DNA of 31,848 bases from DATKCJ01 sp035513275 (lineage in GTDB: Bacteria > Verrucomicrobiota > Verrucomicrobiia > Opitutales > Opitutaceae). This document shows positions 6,719-14,647 of this stretch, in pieces. The position numbers were made by a program, and so were the translations under genes. Position 1 is the stretch's first letter. Every line of letters starts with the position of its first letter. Where the stretch lies: positions 1 through 31,848 of the forward strand of contig DATKCJ010000070.1 in assembly GCA_035513275.1 (NCBI GenBank). The letters run 5' to 3'. The notes under the pieces were generated by a model. It was not told the origin of the DNA, did not search any database, and saw only the letters and a program-made list of their open reading frames with translations.

Positions 6719-8212
6719 ATGAATCCCTCCCACGACCTCGGCCGGACCCCGGCCCTCAACCGCGCACGCGGCAACAACGGCTCGGTGCTGGTTGTCGCGA
6801 TGACGCTTGGCATCGCCCTGGCCGCGCTCGCCGGCGGATACATTTCCCTCACCACCCAGTCGATGCGCCACACGCAGCGCACCTTCCACCTCAACACCGC
6901 ATTCAACCTCGCCGAGTCCGGCGCCGAGTATGCGGTCTGGTGCCTGAAGAACACCTGGACGCTCCCGACGAATGATTGGACCGGCGACTCCACCACCCGC
7001 AACTACGTCGGCAGTGTCAACAATCCGATCTACACCGACTCCCAGGGCAACAAGGCCTTCTTCAGAATCCGCGTCTCCGCCGCAGACAGTCCCAACCCGA
7101 TAGTCGTCGCTGAAGGTGTCGTGGTGCCGCCGAGCGGCTCGGCTGTCAGCAAGCAGATCCGCGTGCGCCTCTCCACCAGCGGCCTGTTCGCAAATGGCCT
7201 CGTCGCCAAGGACCGCCTCATCCTCACCGGCGGCGAGATCGACAGCTACCGCTCCTCGTTGGGCGACCCGGTCTCCTCGCCGCGCGGCTATGAAATCACG
7301 GTCGCGAGCACCGCGATCGAGATCGGCGACCTCGTGCTCGGCAGCGCGGCTGACATCTATGGCAACGTCGCCATCGGCGCCTCCGAGCAGTCGGGCTTCA
7401 TGAGCACGATCCAAGGACAGATCCTCGGACCCACAACGGCAGCTGGCCAGGACGGCGTCGTCACAAAAGGATCGAACCTGATCGACACGAACCGGATCGC
7501 CTACGACTACACGCAGGACTTTCCCGACGTCACCGTTCCGCCGCCCGAGGCGGGCACGATCATCGAAACTTCTCTCCCCGCCGCCAACTCGCAGAACCTG
7601 ATCATCGTGGGCGACCCGACAGGCACTTCCACCGTGCGATACCAGCTCACGTCCGTGAACATTCCGAATGGGACGACGCTGATGATCGTCGGTTCGGTTG
7701 AGTTCGATGTCGCCACCGACTTTTCCGTCGCGGGCAATGGCGCGCTCGTCGTGCTCGACGGCACCACCACGGTCTCGACGAAGTCGGGCAGCCTCTGGAC
7801 TAACACCGATTACACCGGTGTCGGTAACGCGAAGCTCTATGTCGGCGGCAACGTTTCAATCAGCGGCAACGGCTCCATAAACGCGCCCTATAAACCATCC
7901 GCCCTTCAAGTCTACGGCACCCTCACGCAAGCGGCCTACGCCGCGGGCGCCCGCCAGTCGATTGATGTCGGCGGCAACGGCAACCTCACCGGCGCCCTCT
8001 ACGCGCCCAACGCCGACCTCGTCATGAACGGCGGCGGCTCCTCAGGCTATATTGCCGGCGCCGCTGTCGGCCGCTCGGTCCGCGTCACTGGCAACGGCTA
8101 CCGCTTCCGCTACGACAAAGACCTCGAGAATCTCACGTCCGGCGGCGGATTCAAAGTCACCGGATGGGCCGAGCTGAACTACGCAGTCGACAAGGTCTAC
8201 TTCGGCGGCTGA
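6719..8212 (+). CDS. PilX-like pilus assembly / pilin-like exported protein
   Basis: The 497-residue protein begins with a basic N-terminus, then a single membrane helix (about 22-45, SVLVVAMTLGIALAALAGGYISL), then QSMRHTQRTFHLNTAFNLAESGAEYAVW. The helix followed by N..A...AE.G.E (E66, E70) is the PilX N-terminal pattern of type IV pilus minor-pilin-like proteins. The C-terminal half (about 330-480) is glycine/asparagine-rich and beta-helical in character, with repeats such as YVGGNVSISGNGSI, IDVGGNGNLTGALYAPNADLVMNGGG and VGRSVRVTGNGY, resembling the DUF7305 domain often joined to PilX N-termini. It is probably assembled in the inner membrane and exposed outside. It is the first gene of a run with two TPR-type proteins and ExbB. 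Confidence 0.8.
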   Translation: MNPSHDLGRTPALNRARGNNGSVLVVAMTLGIALAALAGGYISLTTQSMRHTQRTFHLNTAFNLAESGAEYAVWCLKNTWTLPTNDWTGDSTTRNYVGSVNNPIYTDSQGNKAFFRIRVSAADSPNPIVVAEGVVVPPSGSAVSKQIRVRLSTSGLFANGLVAKDRLILTGGEIDSYRSSLGDPVSSPRGYEITVASTAIEIGDLVLGSAADIYGNVAIGASEQSGFMSTIQGQILGPTTAAGQDGVVTKGSNLIDTNRIAYDYTQDFPDVTVPPPEAGTIIETSLPAANSQNLIIVGDPTGTSTVRYQLTSVNIPNGTTLMIVGSVEFDVATDFSVAGNGALVVLDGTTTVSTKSGSLWTNTDYTGVGNAKLYVGGNVSISGNGSINAPYKPSALQVYGTLTQAAYAAGARQSIDVGGNGNLTGALYAPNADLVMNGGGSSGYIAGAAVGRSVRVTGNGYRFRYDKDLENLTSGGGFKVTGWAELNYAVDKVYFGG

Positions 8213-8238
8213 GCGATTGATTGCGGATTGGGGGTAAG

Positions 8239-8445
8239 GTAGCGCGCCCATCTCCGAGGGGAGCGTTCGGCTAAGTCTTTTGCTCGTCAGATCACGCGAG
8301 TCAGCGCGTCGAGCGACGTTTCCCCGGCCCGAGCGTAGCGCAGGGAGAAAACCAGGCGAAGCAGGAAATCCGTGCTGGGCCGCGGCACCCATCCCTATCC
8401 ACCGCGCGCTTCGCGACACGCTCCTCTCGGAGAGAGGAGCGCTAC
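8239..8445. repeat. Widely spaced GTAG...CTAC hairpin pair (element R2)
   Basis: GTAG (8239-8242) precedes the hairpin half at 8243-8265 (arms CGC-GCCC and GGGG-AGCG, imperfect). About 150 bp further, the inverted partner at 8419-8445 reads on the minus strand GTAG then CGCTCCTCTC-tcc-GAGAGGAGCG, a perfect 10-bp stem. The pair fills most of the 324-bp gap between the PilX-like and TPR genes; the middle shows no gene. The same half-element type recurs at 25956-26039. Confidence 0.7.
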
Positions 8446-8536
8446 CTCCGATCCGAGAGCCCGGACCCGAGACCCGGGAACCTGCTTCACTCCAGAGTTG
8501 CCTCATCCGCGCCTGCCCCCGACTCTCCCGGCGCGC

Positions 8537-11437
8537 GTGTTCTACAGAGCCGCCATCCCCTATATAGTATTCCTGTTTCTGTGTGCCGCGAAGGCTGCCG
8601 CGCAGACGCGCTCAAACGCTTCGTCGCCGCAGCTCACCGCCGAAACGCTCCCGCAACTCCTCGAGCGCGCGGTCACTGAGTTCGGCGGCGGTCGCTTCGC
8701 CCCGGCGGCCGATGCATTCGGCGTGATCGAGCGCGACTTCGGTCGCGAACCTCAGTGGACCGAAGGCACGCTCCCGCGAAAGGTGCTTCCGCTTCGCGGC
8801 TACGCGCAGCTCCGCGCAGGCCGCGCGAGCGACGCCACGCGGAGCTTCGACGAATTCCTCGAGCGCTTTCCCGACGAGGCAGGCCAGCGCAGCTTCGTCC
8901 TATACGCATCGGCCCTCGCGCTCATGGGCGAAGGACGCAATGAAGACGCCGAGAAACGCTTCGGCCAGTTCATCACCGACTTCGGCGGCACCGCACAAGC
9001 CGCTCTCGCGCAAGGCCAGCGCGCGGAACTGCTATTCAAGCTCAGCCGCGACGCAGAGGGCCACGCCGTGCTCGCCGACGTCGCTGCGAATGCACCCTCC
9101 TCGCTCCTGCGCACGCAGGCGCGGCTGCGCGCACTGCAGCGCGCGATCGAAGTCTCCGACGCTCCGCGCACGCGCGAGCTGTTGCTCGGCAGCCCGTGGG
9201 CCATCGACACGATGCCCGAACTGGGGATGCTCGCATTTTCCGCGATGCAGGCAGGCGACCGCTGGCTTGCCGCGGGGGATGCCGCCGATGCGATTGCCGC
9301 ATTCCGGCTCGTGCTTCCGAAGGAGCGGCTCGTCGTCGCGCAACGCCAACGTCTCGCGGATCTGCGGCGCGTCTTCGCCGAGCGCGCGCCATCCGCCGCG
9401 GCCGGCGCGGGCGCTGTGTGGGTCGATTTCTATCGCGGACTCATCGGCCGCGTGGAGTCGCAACTCGTTTCCCTCGAGGCCGCCGAGGACTACACTCACT
9501 CGTTGCGGATGCGGCAGGCACATTCATTCCTCCTTGGCGGGCGAACACACGAAGCGTGGCTCCTGCTCGAGGGACTCGCCACCGGTGCAGACACGGACGC
9601 CACGCTGCGCACCGAGTCGCATTACCGCTGGATCCTCGCCGCAGCCGCGCTCAACCGCTGGGACGAGGCACTCGCGATCGCGCGCGCATTCGTGGAGCGC
9701 AACCAGTTCTCCGAGCTCGCGCCGACCGCGCTCTATATGATCGCGCAGGCGCACCTTGAGCAGCAGCGGCATGCCGAGTCGGTCGAAGTGCTCGGCGACT
9801 TGATTCTTCACTACCCCGAGCACGAGATGCGGCCGCGCTTCATCTTCACACGCGGCTACTGCCTCGCCGTGCTCAACCGGCTCGAAGAGGCCCGCGCAGA
9901 ATTCGCGCAGTGTTACAACGAGTTCCCGAACGGACCGCTCGCTTCGAGCGCGCGGCTGTGGCACGCACTCGCCCACTACTTCGAGAAAAACTACCCGAAG
10001 GCGCTCGACGAACTCGAGTCTCTCGCAAAGTCCGAGAAAGATCGCCCGCTCGAGGGCGAGATACTGCACCGCCGTGCAACCACGCTCTACGCGCTGCGTC
10101 GCAACGAGGAGGCTGCGGATGCCGCTGCGGATTTCCTAGAACAATTTCCGCATCATGTGCGCGAGGATGAAGCGCGCGTGCTCTTCGGCGACGTCTGCAT
10201 GGCGCTCGGCCGGCTCGACGAGGCGAAGGTGAAGTTTGCCGAGGTGCCGCCGGAGAATGGCACGCTCTTTGTCTATGCCGCTTTCCAGACCGGAAAGATC
10301 CTGCGCGCCGAGGAGGAATACGAAAAGCTCGCCGACTTCTTCACGCGCTACGCTGCGCGGCCCGATCTCCCCGGCGATGCACGCGTCGGTGAAGCGCTCT
10401 ACTGGATCGGCTGGGCGCGCACGCAACAGGAGCGGATAGGCGAGGCGTTTCCTGTCTTCTTCGACGCAATCGCACGCTTCGGCAACGACCCGCGCTCGGG
10501 CGAGTTCCAGCCGCTCATCACAGCACTCGAGCGACTACACCGCCGCGCACGCATCGCGGACGCCGCGGGTTCTGTAGCTGCCGCGGGCCTGCTCGGCACG
10601 AAGGTCTTCGCGGACTGGATCGAGTCGGAGCGGGAGGCGGCGGCCGTCGCCGGCAAGCTCACGCTCTATTCGCGCTACAGCCTCTGGCTCGCCGACGCGC
10701 ACACGAAGGCGAACCGACCGCATCAGACAGAAACCGTCCTGCTCGAGATCGCGGGCCGCGTGCCCGTCGAGCGCCTCGATCCCGGGGGACTCGGACGCGT
10801 CGGCGCCGCGCTGCAATCGATCGGCTCCGGCGAGTCAGCGAACTACTACACGCGACTACTCGAGGAGTATCCGGCGTCGTTCGAGCGCGCGTGGGCTTAC
10901 CACGGTCTCGCCACGATCGCGTTGGCCGAAGGTCGCCGCGAACGCGCCCTCGACTGGCTCGAGCGAATCGTGACAGAAACCCCGACTCACCCACTTGGCA
11001 CGCGCGCGACGCTCGACTCGGCGGAGTTGCTCGCATCGCTCGGCAAGACCGACCTGGCGGCCGAGCGCCTTGAGGGCCTGCTGCGCTTGAAGTCCGCGCG
11101 CGGCCGTCCACATGCCGAGGCGCTCTCGTCGCTCGGCGCAATTCGCGAGTCGGCAGGCGACAGCGCGCAAGCCATCGCCTACTACCAGCGAGTCTATACA
11201 CTCTACCGCGCGCAAGCAGACCTCGTGGCCGACGCCTACATGCGCAGCGGCAATCTCTTCGAGAAGCGCGGCGACAAGCCCGCCGCGCTGCGGACGTTCG
11301 AAGAGTTCACCGCGCAGACGGCACTCGCGGGAACGGTCCCCTTCCCCGCCGCGATCGCCGCGCGCGACCGGTTGCGCGCAGATCCTGAAATCATCGCGCT
11401 GGCCGCGCCGAAGCCCGAACCGGAGGGAGCGCCGTGA
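8537..11437 (+). CDS. Large exported tetratricopeptide-repeat protein, 966 aa
   Basis: A signal peptide (MFYRAAIPYIVFLFLCAAKAAAQ, GTG start at 8537) is followed by a nearly all-helical chain of TPR-like units up to the C-terminus. Examples are FAPAADAFGVIERDFG, NEDAEKRFGQFITDFGG, HAESVEVLGDLILHYPEHE, LEEARAEFAQCYNEFPNG, YPKALDELESLAKSEKD, LDEAKVKFAEVPPE and SAQAIAYYQRVYTLYRAQ. The spacing of A, F/Y and P residues fits 34-residue TPRs of the YbgF/BamD/Tol-associated kind. Proteins of this sort often precede exbB/tolQ genes in Verrucomicrobiota and may form a periplasmic scaffold. The in-frame extension to 8372 is rejected because it translates repeat R2 and lies before the signal peptide. The stop overlaps a GTG (11434) that is not the preferred start of the next gene. 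Confidence 0.88.
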   Translation: MFYRAAIPYIVFLFLCAAKAAAQTRSNASSPQLTAETLPQLLERAVTEFGGGRFAPAADAFGVIERDFGREPQWTEGTLPRKVLPLRGYAQLRAGRASDATRSFDEFLERFPDEAGQRSFVLYASALALMGEGRNEDAEKRFGQFITDFGGTAQAALAQGQRAELLFKLSRDAEGHAVLADVAANAPSSLLRTQARLRALQRAIEVSDAPRTRELLLGSPWAIDTMPELGMLAFSAMQAGDRWLAAGDAADAIAAFRLVLPKERLVVAQRQRLADLRRVFAERAPSAAAGAGAVWVDFYRGLIGRVESQLVSLEAAEDYTHSLRMRQAHSFLLGGRTHEAWLLLEGLATGADTDATLRTESHYRWILAAAALNRWDEALAIARAFVERNQFSELAPTALYMIAQAHLEQQRHAESVEVLGDLILHYPEHEMRPRFIFTRGYCLAVLNRLEEARAEFAQCYNEFPNGPLASSARLWHALAHYFEKNYPKALDELESLAKSEKDRPLEGEILHRRATTLYALRRNEEAADAAADFLEQFPHHVREDEARVLFGDVCMALGRLDEAKVKFAEVPPENGTLFVYAAFQTGKILRAEEEYEKLADFFTRYAARPDLPGDARVGEALYWIGWARTQQERIGEAFPVFFDAIARFGNDPRSGEFQPLITALERLHRRARIADAAGSVAAAGLLGTKVFADWIESEREAAAVAGKLTLYSRYSLWLADAHTKANRPHQTETVLLEIAGRVPVERLDPGGLGRVGAALQSIGSGESANYYTRLLEEYPASFERAWAYHGLATIALAEGRRERALDWLERIVTETPTHPLGTRATLDSAELLASLGKTDLAAERLEGLLRLKSARGRPHAEALSSLGAIRESAGDSAQAIAYYQRVYTLYRAQADLVADAYMRSGNLFEKRGDKPAALRTFEEFTAQTALAGTVPFPAAIAARDRLRADPEIIALAAPKPEPEGAP

Positions 11438-11490
11438 GAAGATCAAATATTCCCATTTGGATCATAATGCGCACTCGCGCGTTCCGAAAT

Positions 11491-11564
11491 GTAGCCCGCT
11501 GCGTGAGCAGCGGGACGTGCCGCGGACGTTGCGACCTGGTCCCTGGCCTCACGGCCAGGGCTAC
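11491..11564. repeat. GTAG...CTAC hairpin doublet (element R3)
   Basis: GTAG (11491-11494) is followed by CCCGCTGC-gtga-GCAGCGGG. The inverted half ends at CTAC 11561-11564 and reads on the minus strand GTAG then CCCTGGCC-gtga-GGCCAGGG. Both stems are perfect 8-mers and both loops are GTGA although the stem sequences differ. It lies between the stop of the large TPR gene and the start of the next exported protein. Confidence 0.85.
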
Positions 11565-11595
11565 ATCCGGAGGAAATCAGGCGCTCCCGTGTCGC

Positions 11596-12558
11596 ATGTT
11601 CGCTGCCTCGCATCCTCGGGTCTTAATCGTCCTGCTTGCCTCGCTCCTCGCTCTCCCCGGTTCCTCGCAATCCAACGCCTTCCTCCCCACCGCTGGCGAG
11701 GCCACGGTCACAAACGCACAAGGTCGCTCATTCAAAGGCGAGCTTCGCGGATACACGGGCGGCCAAGTCGTGCTCATGTCGCGCGAAGGCGATGCCGGCG
11801 AAGTGACACGGCGCTTCAATCGCGCGGATGTGCAGGCGATCGTTTTCCCCGGCTACGAACTCACAGCCACCGCGGCCGACCACGTGGCGAACGAGCGCTG
11901 GCAGGCGGCTCGCGACGCGCTCGAGACGCTCGCCCGCCAGCGCGGCCCCTATCTCGAGGTTCTGAGCGCTTCCGACCTCGGACTCTTCTTCGCGCTCGTC
12001 GAGGTGCGCATGCGCACTGGCGCGGAGATCGACGGCATCGCGCTCGCGCGCAGACTCGAGCGTCTCGAGACCGCGGCCGATCGCCGCGGCGAACTCGCCG
12101 ATGCGATCCTCCTCGGTCACTGGCAGCTTGGGTTGGTCGACGAGGCACGCACGTTCGCGCGCGAGTGGTGCGCGAGGGCCAAGCCAGACGGCCCGTCCGC
12201 GCTCGGCTGGCGGATCCTCGGCGAGATTGAGCTTCGCGCATCGCGCAACGACGACGCGCTCTGGATCGCGATGCAGCCGGTCGCCTACTCTTCGTTCGAA
12301 AACCCGCCGCACCTCGACGCGTGCTACGCGATCGCGACGACCGCCGCACACCGGCTCGGCGACGACGCGCTTGCCGCGCGGCTGCGCGCCGGCATGGACG
12401 AGCGCGGTCTCGCGTGGCCCGCGGGTTTCGCGGAGCCGGACCTGTCCGCGTCTGCGCGAGCGGGCAGCCTCCCCGCGCCGGGATCCTCGAAGAAACCCGA
12501 TTTGCATCTGCGCCTCGACCAAGTCCGCAAGCTCATCGTCAACATCCCCGAATCATGA
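11596..12558 (+). CDS. Exported protein with beta-barrel-like N-terminus and TPR-like helices
   Basis: The 320-residue protein has a signal peptide (MFAASHPRVLIVLLASLLALPGSSQ). Residues about 34-85 contain TVTNAQGRSFKGELRGYTGGQVVLMSREGD and FNRADVQAIVFPGYEL, a strand pattern like a small SH3/Sm-like barrel. The remainder is alpha-helical and TPR-like (WQAARDALETLARQRG, ILLGHWQLGLVDEARTFAREW, LGWRILGEIELRASRNDDAL). I recognise no named family. A GTG at 11434 would overlap the previous stop, but that start would translate repeat R3 and bury the signal peptide, so ATG 11596 is preferred. Its stop overlaps the exbB start (ATGA, 12555-12558), implying coupled translation and a shared envelope function. 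Confidence 0.75.
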   Translation: MFAASHPRVLIVLLASLLALPGSSQSNAFLPTAGEATVTNAQGRSFKGELRGYTGGQVVLMSREGDAGEVTRRFNRADVQAIVFPGYELTATAADHVANERWQAARDALETLARQRGPYLEVLSASDLGLFFALVEVRMRTGAEIDGIALARRLERLETAADRRGELADAILLGHWQLGLVDEARTFAREWCARAKPDGPSALGWRILGEIELRASRNDDALWIAMQPVAYSSFENPPHLDACYAIATTAAHRLGDDALAARLRAGMDERGLAWPAGFAEPDLSASARAGSLPAPGSSKKPDLHLRLDQVRKLIVNIPES

Positions 12559-13358
12559 ATCCCATGAGATCCCGAAGCACCAGCCACGTAGGGCAGGTCT
12601 TCGACCTGCCGACGCGGGTCAAAGACCCGCGCTACCCGTTCCGCCGACTCTTTGTCGCATTCGCGACGGCACTCGTCATCGCCCTTCCCGCATTCGCACA
12701 AGCACCGGACACCGCGCCGCCCTCGAAAAGCCTTTGGAACCTGATTGCGCAGGGCGGCTGGGCGATGTGGCCGCTCGGGCTTTGCTCGCTGATCATGTTC
12801 TTCCTGATCTACCACACGTGGCGCGAGACGAAGCGGCCGCGGTTCGTGCCCGATCCGCTGCTCCCGCAATTGCGCCAGGCGCTCGCAGCGCGCGACGTCG
12901 CCGCCGCACGGCAGATGATCACAGGCAGCCGCACCGTTCTCGCCAACGCGCTTGCCGCATCGCTCCAGCGAGCGCGTCCCGCCGAGCACGACGCAGGCAA
13001 GTCGCACATCGAGGCGAGCCTCGCGGAGACGCTCGAGGTCGAGGACGGCGTGATCGGCCAGTGGATCAACTACCTCAATGTCGTCGCAACGGTCGCGCCG
13101 ATGATCGGGCTGCTCGGCACGGTGTCCGGCATGATCGGCGCGTTTCAGACGATCTCCACCGGCGGCATGGGTCGGCCCGAGTTGCTGGCGGGCGACATCG
13201 GCGAGGCCCTCATCACCACGGCCACAGGCCTCGTGATCGGCATCCCCGCGATGGTCGCCTACTTTATCATGCGCAATCGCCTCGCGAATCAGATGACCGC
13301 CACCGCGCAGACGGCGACCGACCTCGTGGACACGCTGGCTGGCGAGACGCAAGTGTAG
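12555..13358 (+). CDS. exbB: MotA/TolQ/ExbB proton-channel family protein
   Basis: This 267-residue protein has an N-terminal hydrophobic segment ending ALPAFAQA (about 32-50), then membrane spans at about 71-87, 173-195 and 215-238. The signature APMIGLLGTVSGMIGAFQ (181-198) and GDIGEALITTATGLVIGIPAMVAY (213-236) are diagnostic of the ExbB/TolQ family, which with ExbD/TolR uses proton-motive force to drive TonB or envelope machinery. The start is fixed by overlap with the previous stop and by the lack of any ATG, GTG or TTG between codon 4 and codon 71. Consequently residues 12-27 are encoded by repeat element R4 (12588-12635). No exbD gene follows; a toxin-antitoxin pair does. The exbB symbol indicates family only. 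Confidence 0.9.
   Translation: MNPMRSRSTSHVGQVFDLPTRVKDPRYPFRRLFVAFATALVIALPAFAQAPDTAPPSKSLWNLIAQGGWAMWPLGLCSLIMFFLIYHTWRETKRPRFVPDPLLPQLRQALAARDVAAARQMITGSRTVLANALAASLQRARPAEHDAGKSHIEASLAETLEVEDGVIGQWINYLNVVATVAPMIGLLGTVSGMIGAFQTISTGGMGRPELLAGDIGEALITTATGLVIGIPAMVAYFIMRNRLANQMTATAQTATDLVDTLAGETQV
12588..12635. repeat. GTAG...CTAC hairpin doublet inside the exbB coding sequence (element R4)
   Basis: GTAG (12588-12591) leads into GGCAGGTC-ttc-GACCTGCC. The inverted half ends at CTAC 12632-12635 and reads on the minus strand GTAG then CGCGGGTC-ttt-GACCCGCG. Both stems are perfect 8-mers. The element is exactly 48 bp and keeps the exbB frame open, adding sixteen codons between the start codon and the first hydrophobic segment. 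Its left half matches element R6 (22774-22796) except for the loop. Confidence 0.9.
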
Positions 13359-13431
13359 CGGGTTGATACACAGGGAATACGCGGAAGGAAACAGACCTGC
13401 GCAATCCAGCGTATCATCGGCAAAGCCCGAC

Positions 13432-13459
13432 TTGCGCACCTGTGCTCCGCGGATAACCT
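13432..13459 (+). promoter_or_regulatory. Candidate promoter of the toxin-antitoxin pair
   Basis: TTGCGC (13432-13437) and TAACCT (13454-13459) are separated by 16 bp. The ATG at 13467 comes seven bases after the -10 element, so the transcript would start at or next to the start codon. No Shine-Dalgarno sequence is visible. Weak match, inferred from position. Confidence 0.35.
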
Positions 13460-13466
13460 GAATTCC

Positions 13467-13670
13467 ATGAGCATCGCGGAGATTAAGAAGATGTCCACGA
13501 GCGAGCGACTGGCCGCGATGGAGCAGCTTTGGGATGCGATCTGCAGCGAGGACCGCCAGCCATCGTCGCCCGCGTGGCATGAGTCTGTGCTCGAGGGTCG
13601 GAGGAAGCGCCTTGCGTCTCCGGATGCCCGGTTTCTTACGCTCGACCAGATTCGCGAGAAGTTCCGCTGA
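13467..13670 (+). CDS. Addiction-module antitoxin, unstable-antitoxin family (PF09720-type)
   Basis: The 67-residue protein matches the small antitoxin family by its order of segments: an N-terminal helix IAEIKKMSTSERLAAMEQLWDAI, then the spacer PSSPAWHESVLEGRRKRL, then a C-terminal L-T-L-D-Q-I-R-E-K-F segment. The SERL..MEQLWD.I and SP.WH..VLE.R motifs are characteristic. Antitoxins of this family neutralise an adjacent RelE/ParE-type toxin. The stop TGA shares its last base with the toxin ATG (TGATG at 13668-13672), the usual coupling. The pair sits directly after exbB. Confidence 0.93.
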   Translation: MSIAEIKKMSTSERLAAMEQLWDAICSEDRQPSSPAWHESVLEGRRKRLASPDARFLTLDQIREKFR

Positions 13671-13981
13671 TGCACGAGCGGGCTGTCATCGTCCTCGATG
13701 AAGCCGTTGAAGACCTCGAAGCGGGGCGCGTGTTTTACGACAGCCGTGAACGGGGCGTGGGCGTATACTTTCTCGACTCTCTCCTTTCGGACATTGAGTC
13801 GCTTCGACTGCACGCGGGAATTCATCCAATCCACTTCGGTTTTCATCGCGCCCTGTCCAAGCGATTCCCGTTTGCGATCTACTACGACCAAACCGACGAA
13901 TTTGTCCGCGTGGCAGCCATCCTGGATATGCGACGGGATCCAGCGTGGACCCGAGAGGAGTTAGGTGAAAGAGAGGGCTGA
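13670..13981 (+). CDS. RelE/ParE-family toxin
   Basis: The 103-residue protein has the type II toxin fold pattern: a first strand (AVIVLDEAVEDLEAGRVFYDSRERGVGVYFLDSL), helices that continue through SDIESLRLHAG, then HRALSKRFPFAIYYDQTDEFVRVAAILDMRRDPAWT. The R..L..RFPF.IYY....... V.V.A..D.RRDP..W motif is typical of ParE/RelE toxins, which target DNA gyrase or the ribosome; which one applies cannot be seen. Start codon overlap with the antitoxin supports the pairing. The module may have been inserted where exbD would be expected, although no insertion scar is visible. Confidence 0.93.
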   Translation: MHERAVIVLDEAVEDLEAGRVFYDSRERGVGVYFLDSLLSDIESLRLHAGIHPIHFGFHRALSKRFPFAIYYDQTDEFVRVAAILDMRRDPAWTREELGEREG

Positions 13982-14020
13982 CAAGGCGTTGGCACCCTCG
14001 GTGCCGGGATCGAACCGATC

Positions 14021-14518
14021 ATGATTCGCTTTGCCACTCCGGCCGACGCTGACCGGATCAGTGAAATCCACGTCGCAACGTGGCGCGCGGCGTATCTCGG
14101 GATCGTTCCCGATTCGTTCCTCGCGTCGATGTCGGTGGAGGAGCACCTGGCGCGCTGGCGCAGTCGAATCGAGGCGAACCCGAAGCTCGTTTTCGTCCAC
14201 GAGCGCGATGGTCAGATCGATGGCTGGGTTTCGATGGGCGCCGGCCGCGACGACGATGCAAACAGCGACGGCGAAGTCTACGCACTTTACGTGGCTGCCG
14301 AATCATGGCGGAAGGGAACTGGCCGCGCGCTGATGGCAAATGCTGAGAAAGAGCTTTGGAACCGCGGCGTCAGCCGTATCGTCCTCTGGGTGCTTGAGCG
14401 AAACGACAGCGCCCGATTCTTCTACGAGTCGATCGGTTACTCACCCGATGGGCGCACGAAGCAAATCACAATCGGCGACACGGTGCTGATTGAACTGCGC
14501 TACGAGAAGCGAAAGTAG
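14021..14518 (+). CDS. GNAT-family N-acetyltransferase
   Basis: The 165-residue protein covers one complete GNAT domain. It begins IRFATPADADRISEIHVATWRAAYLGIVPD, has the central strand GEVYALYVAAESWRKGTGRALM with the acetyl-CoA pyrophosphate loop R97-K-G-T-G-R102-A, and ends with VLERNDSARFFYESIGYSPDG. The N..A..FYE..GY motif is the acceptor-side hallmark. The substrate is unknown; related enzymes modify amines, antibiotics or ribosomal proteins. The gene starts 39 bp after the toxin stop, preceded by a GGCACC-ctc-GGTGCC hairpin at 13991-14005 that could act as a weak terminator or a leader structure. Confidence 0.92.
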   Translation: MIRFATPADADRISEIHVATWRAAYLGIVPDSFLASMSVEEHLARWRSRIEANPKLVFVHERDGQIDGWVSMGAGRDDDANSDGEVYALYVAAESWRKGTGRALMANAEKELWNRGVSRIVLWVLERNDSARFFYESIGYSPDGRTKQITIGDTVLIELRYEKRK

Positions 14519-14647
14519 TCCCACTCTTGCCCGGCAAGGACCTTTAAGATTTCCTGAAGATGTGAACCGCGATCCATGCCCCGGACGGACCTGCCCGTGG
14601 ATTAAACGCCTGACGAGTATGCGGGCATCGTCTACAACACGACTGCG

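Noticed and set aside
6058..6975. 305-codon plus-strand frame through the 6270-6718 gap
   Set aside because: It overlaps the methyltransferase-like gene in antisense and the PilX-like gene in another frame and shows no domain.
8372..8536. Upstream extension of the large TPR gene
   Set aside because: It translates hairpin element R2 and would place the signal peptide far from the N-terminus.
11434..11595. GTG start overlapping the TPR stop for the next gene
   Set aside because: Attractive for coupling, but the extension translates element R3 and hides the clear signal peptide that starts at 11596.
13981..14020. tRNA-like 3' piece (GGTTCGATCCC on the minus strand)
   Set aside because: A T-loop-like motif is present, but there is no acceptor, D or anticodon arm around it; the local structure is a simple GGCACC-ctc-GGTGCC hairpin.
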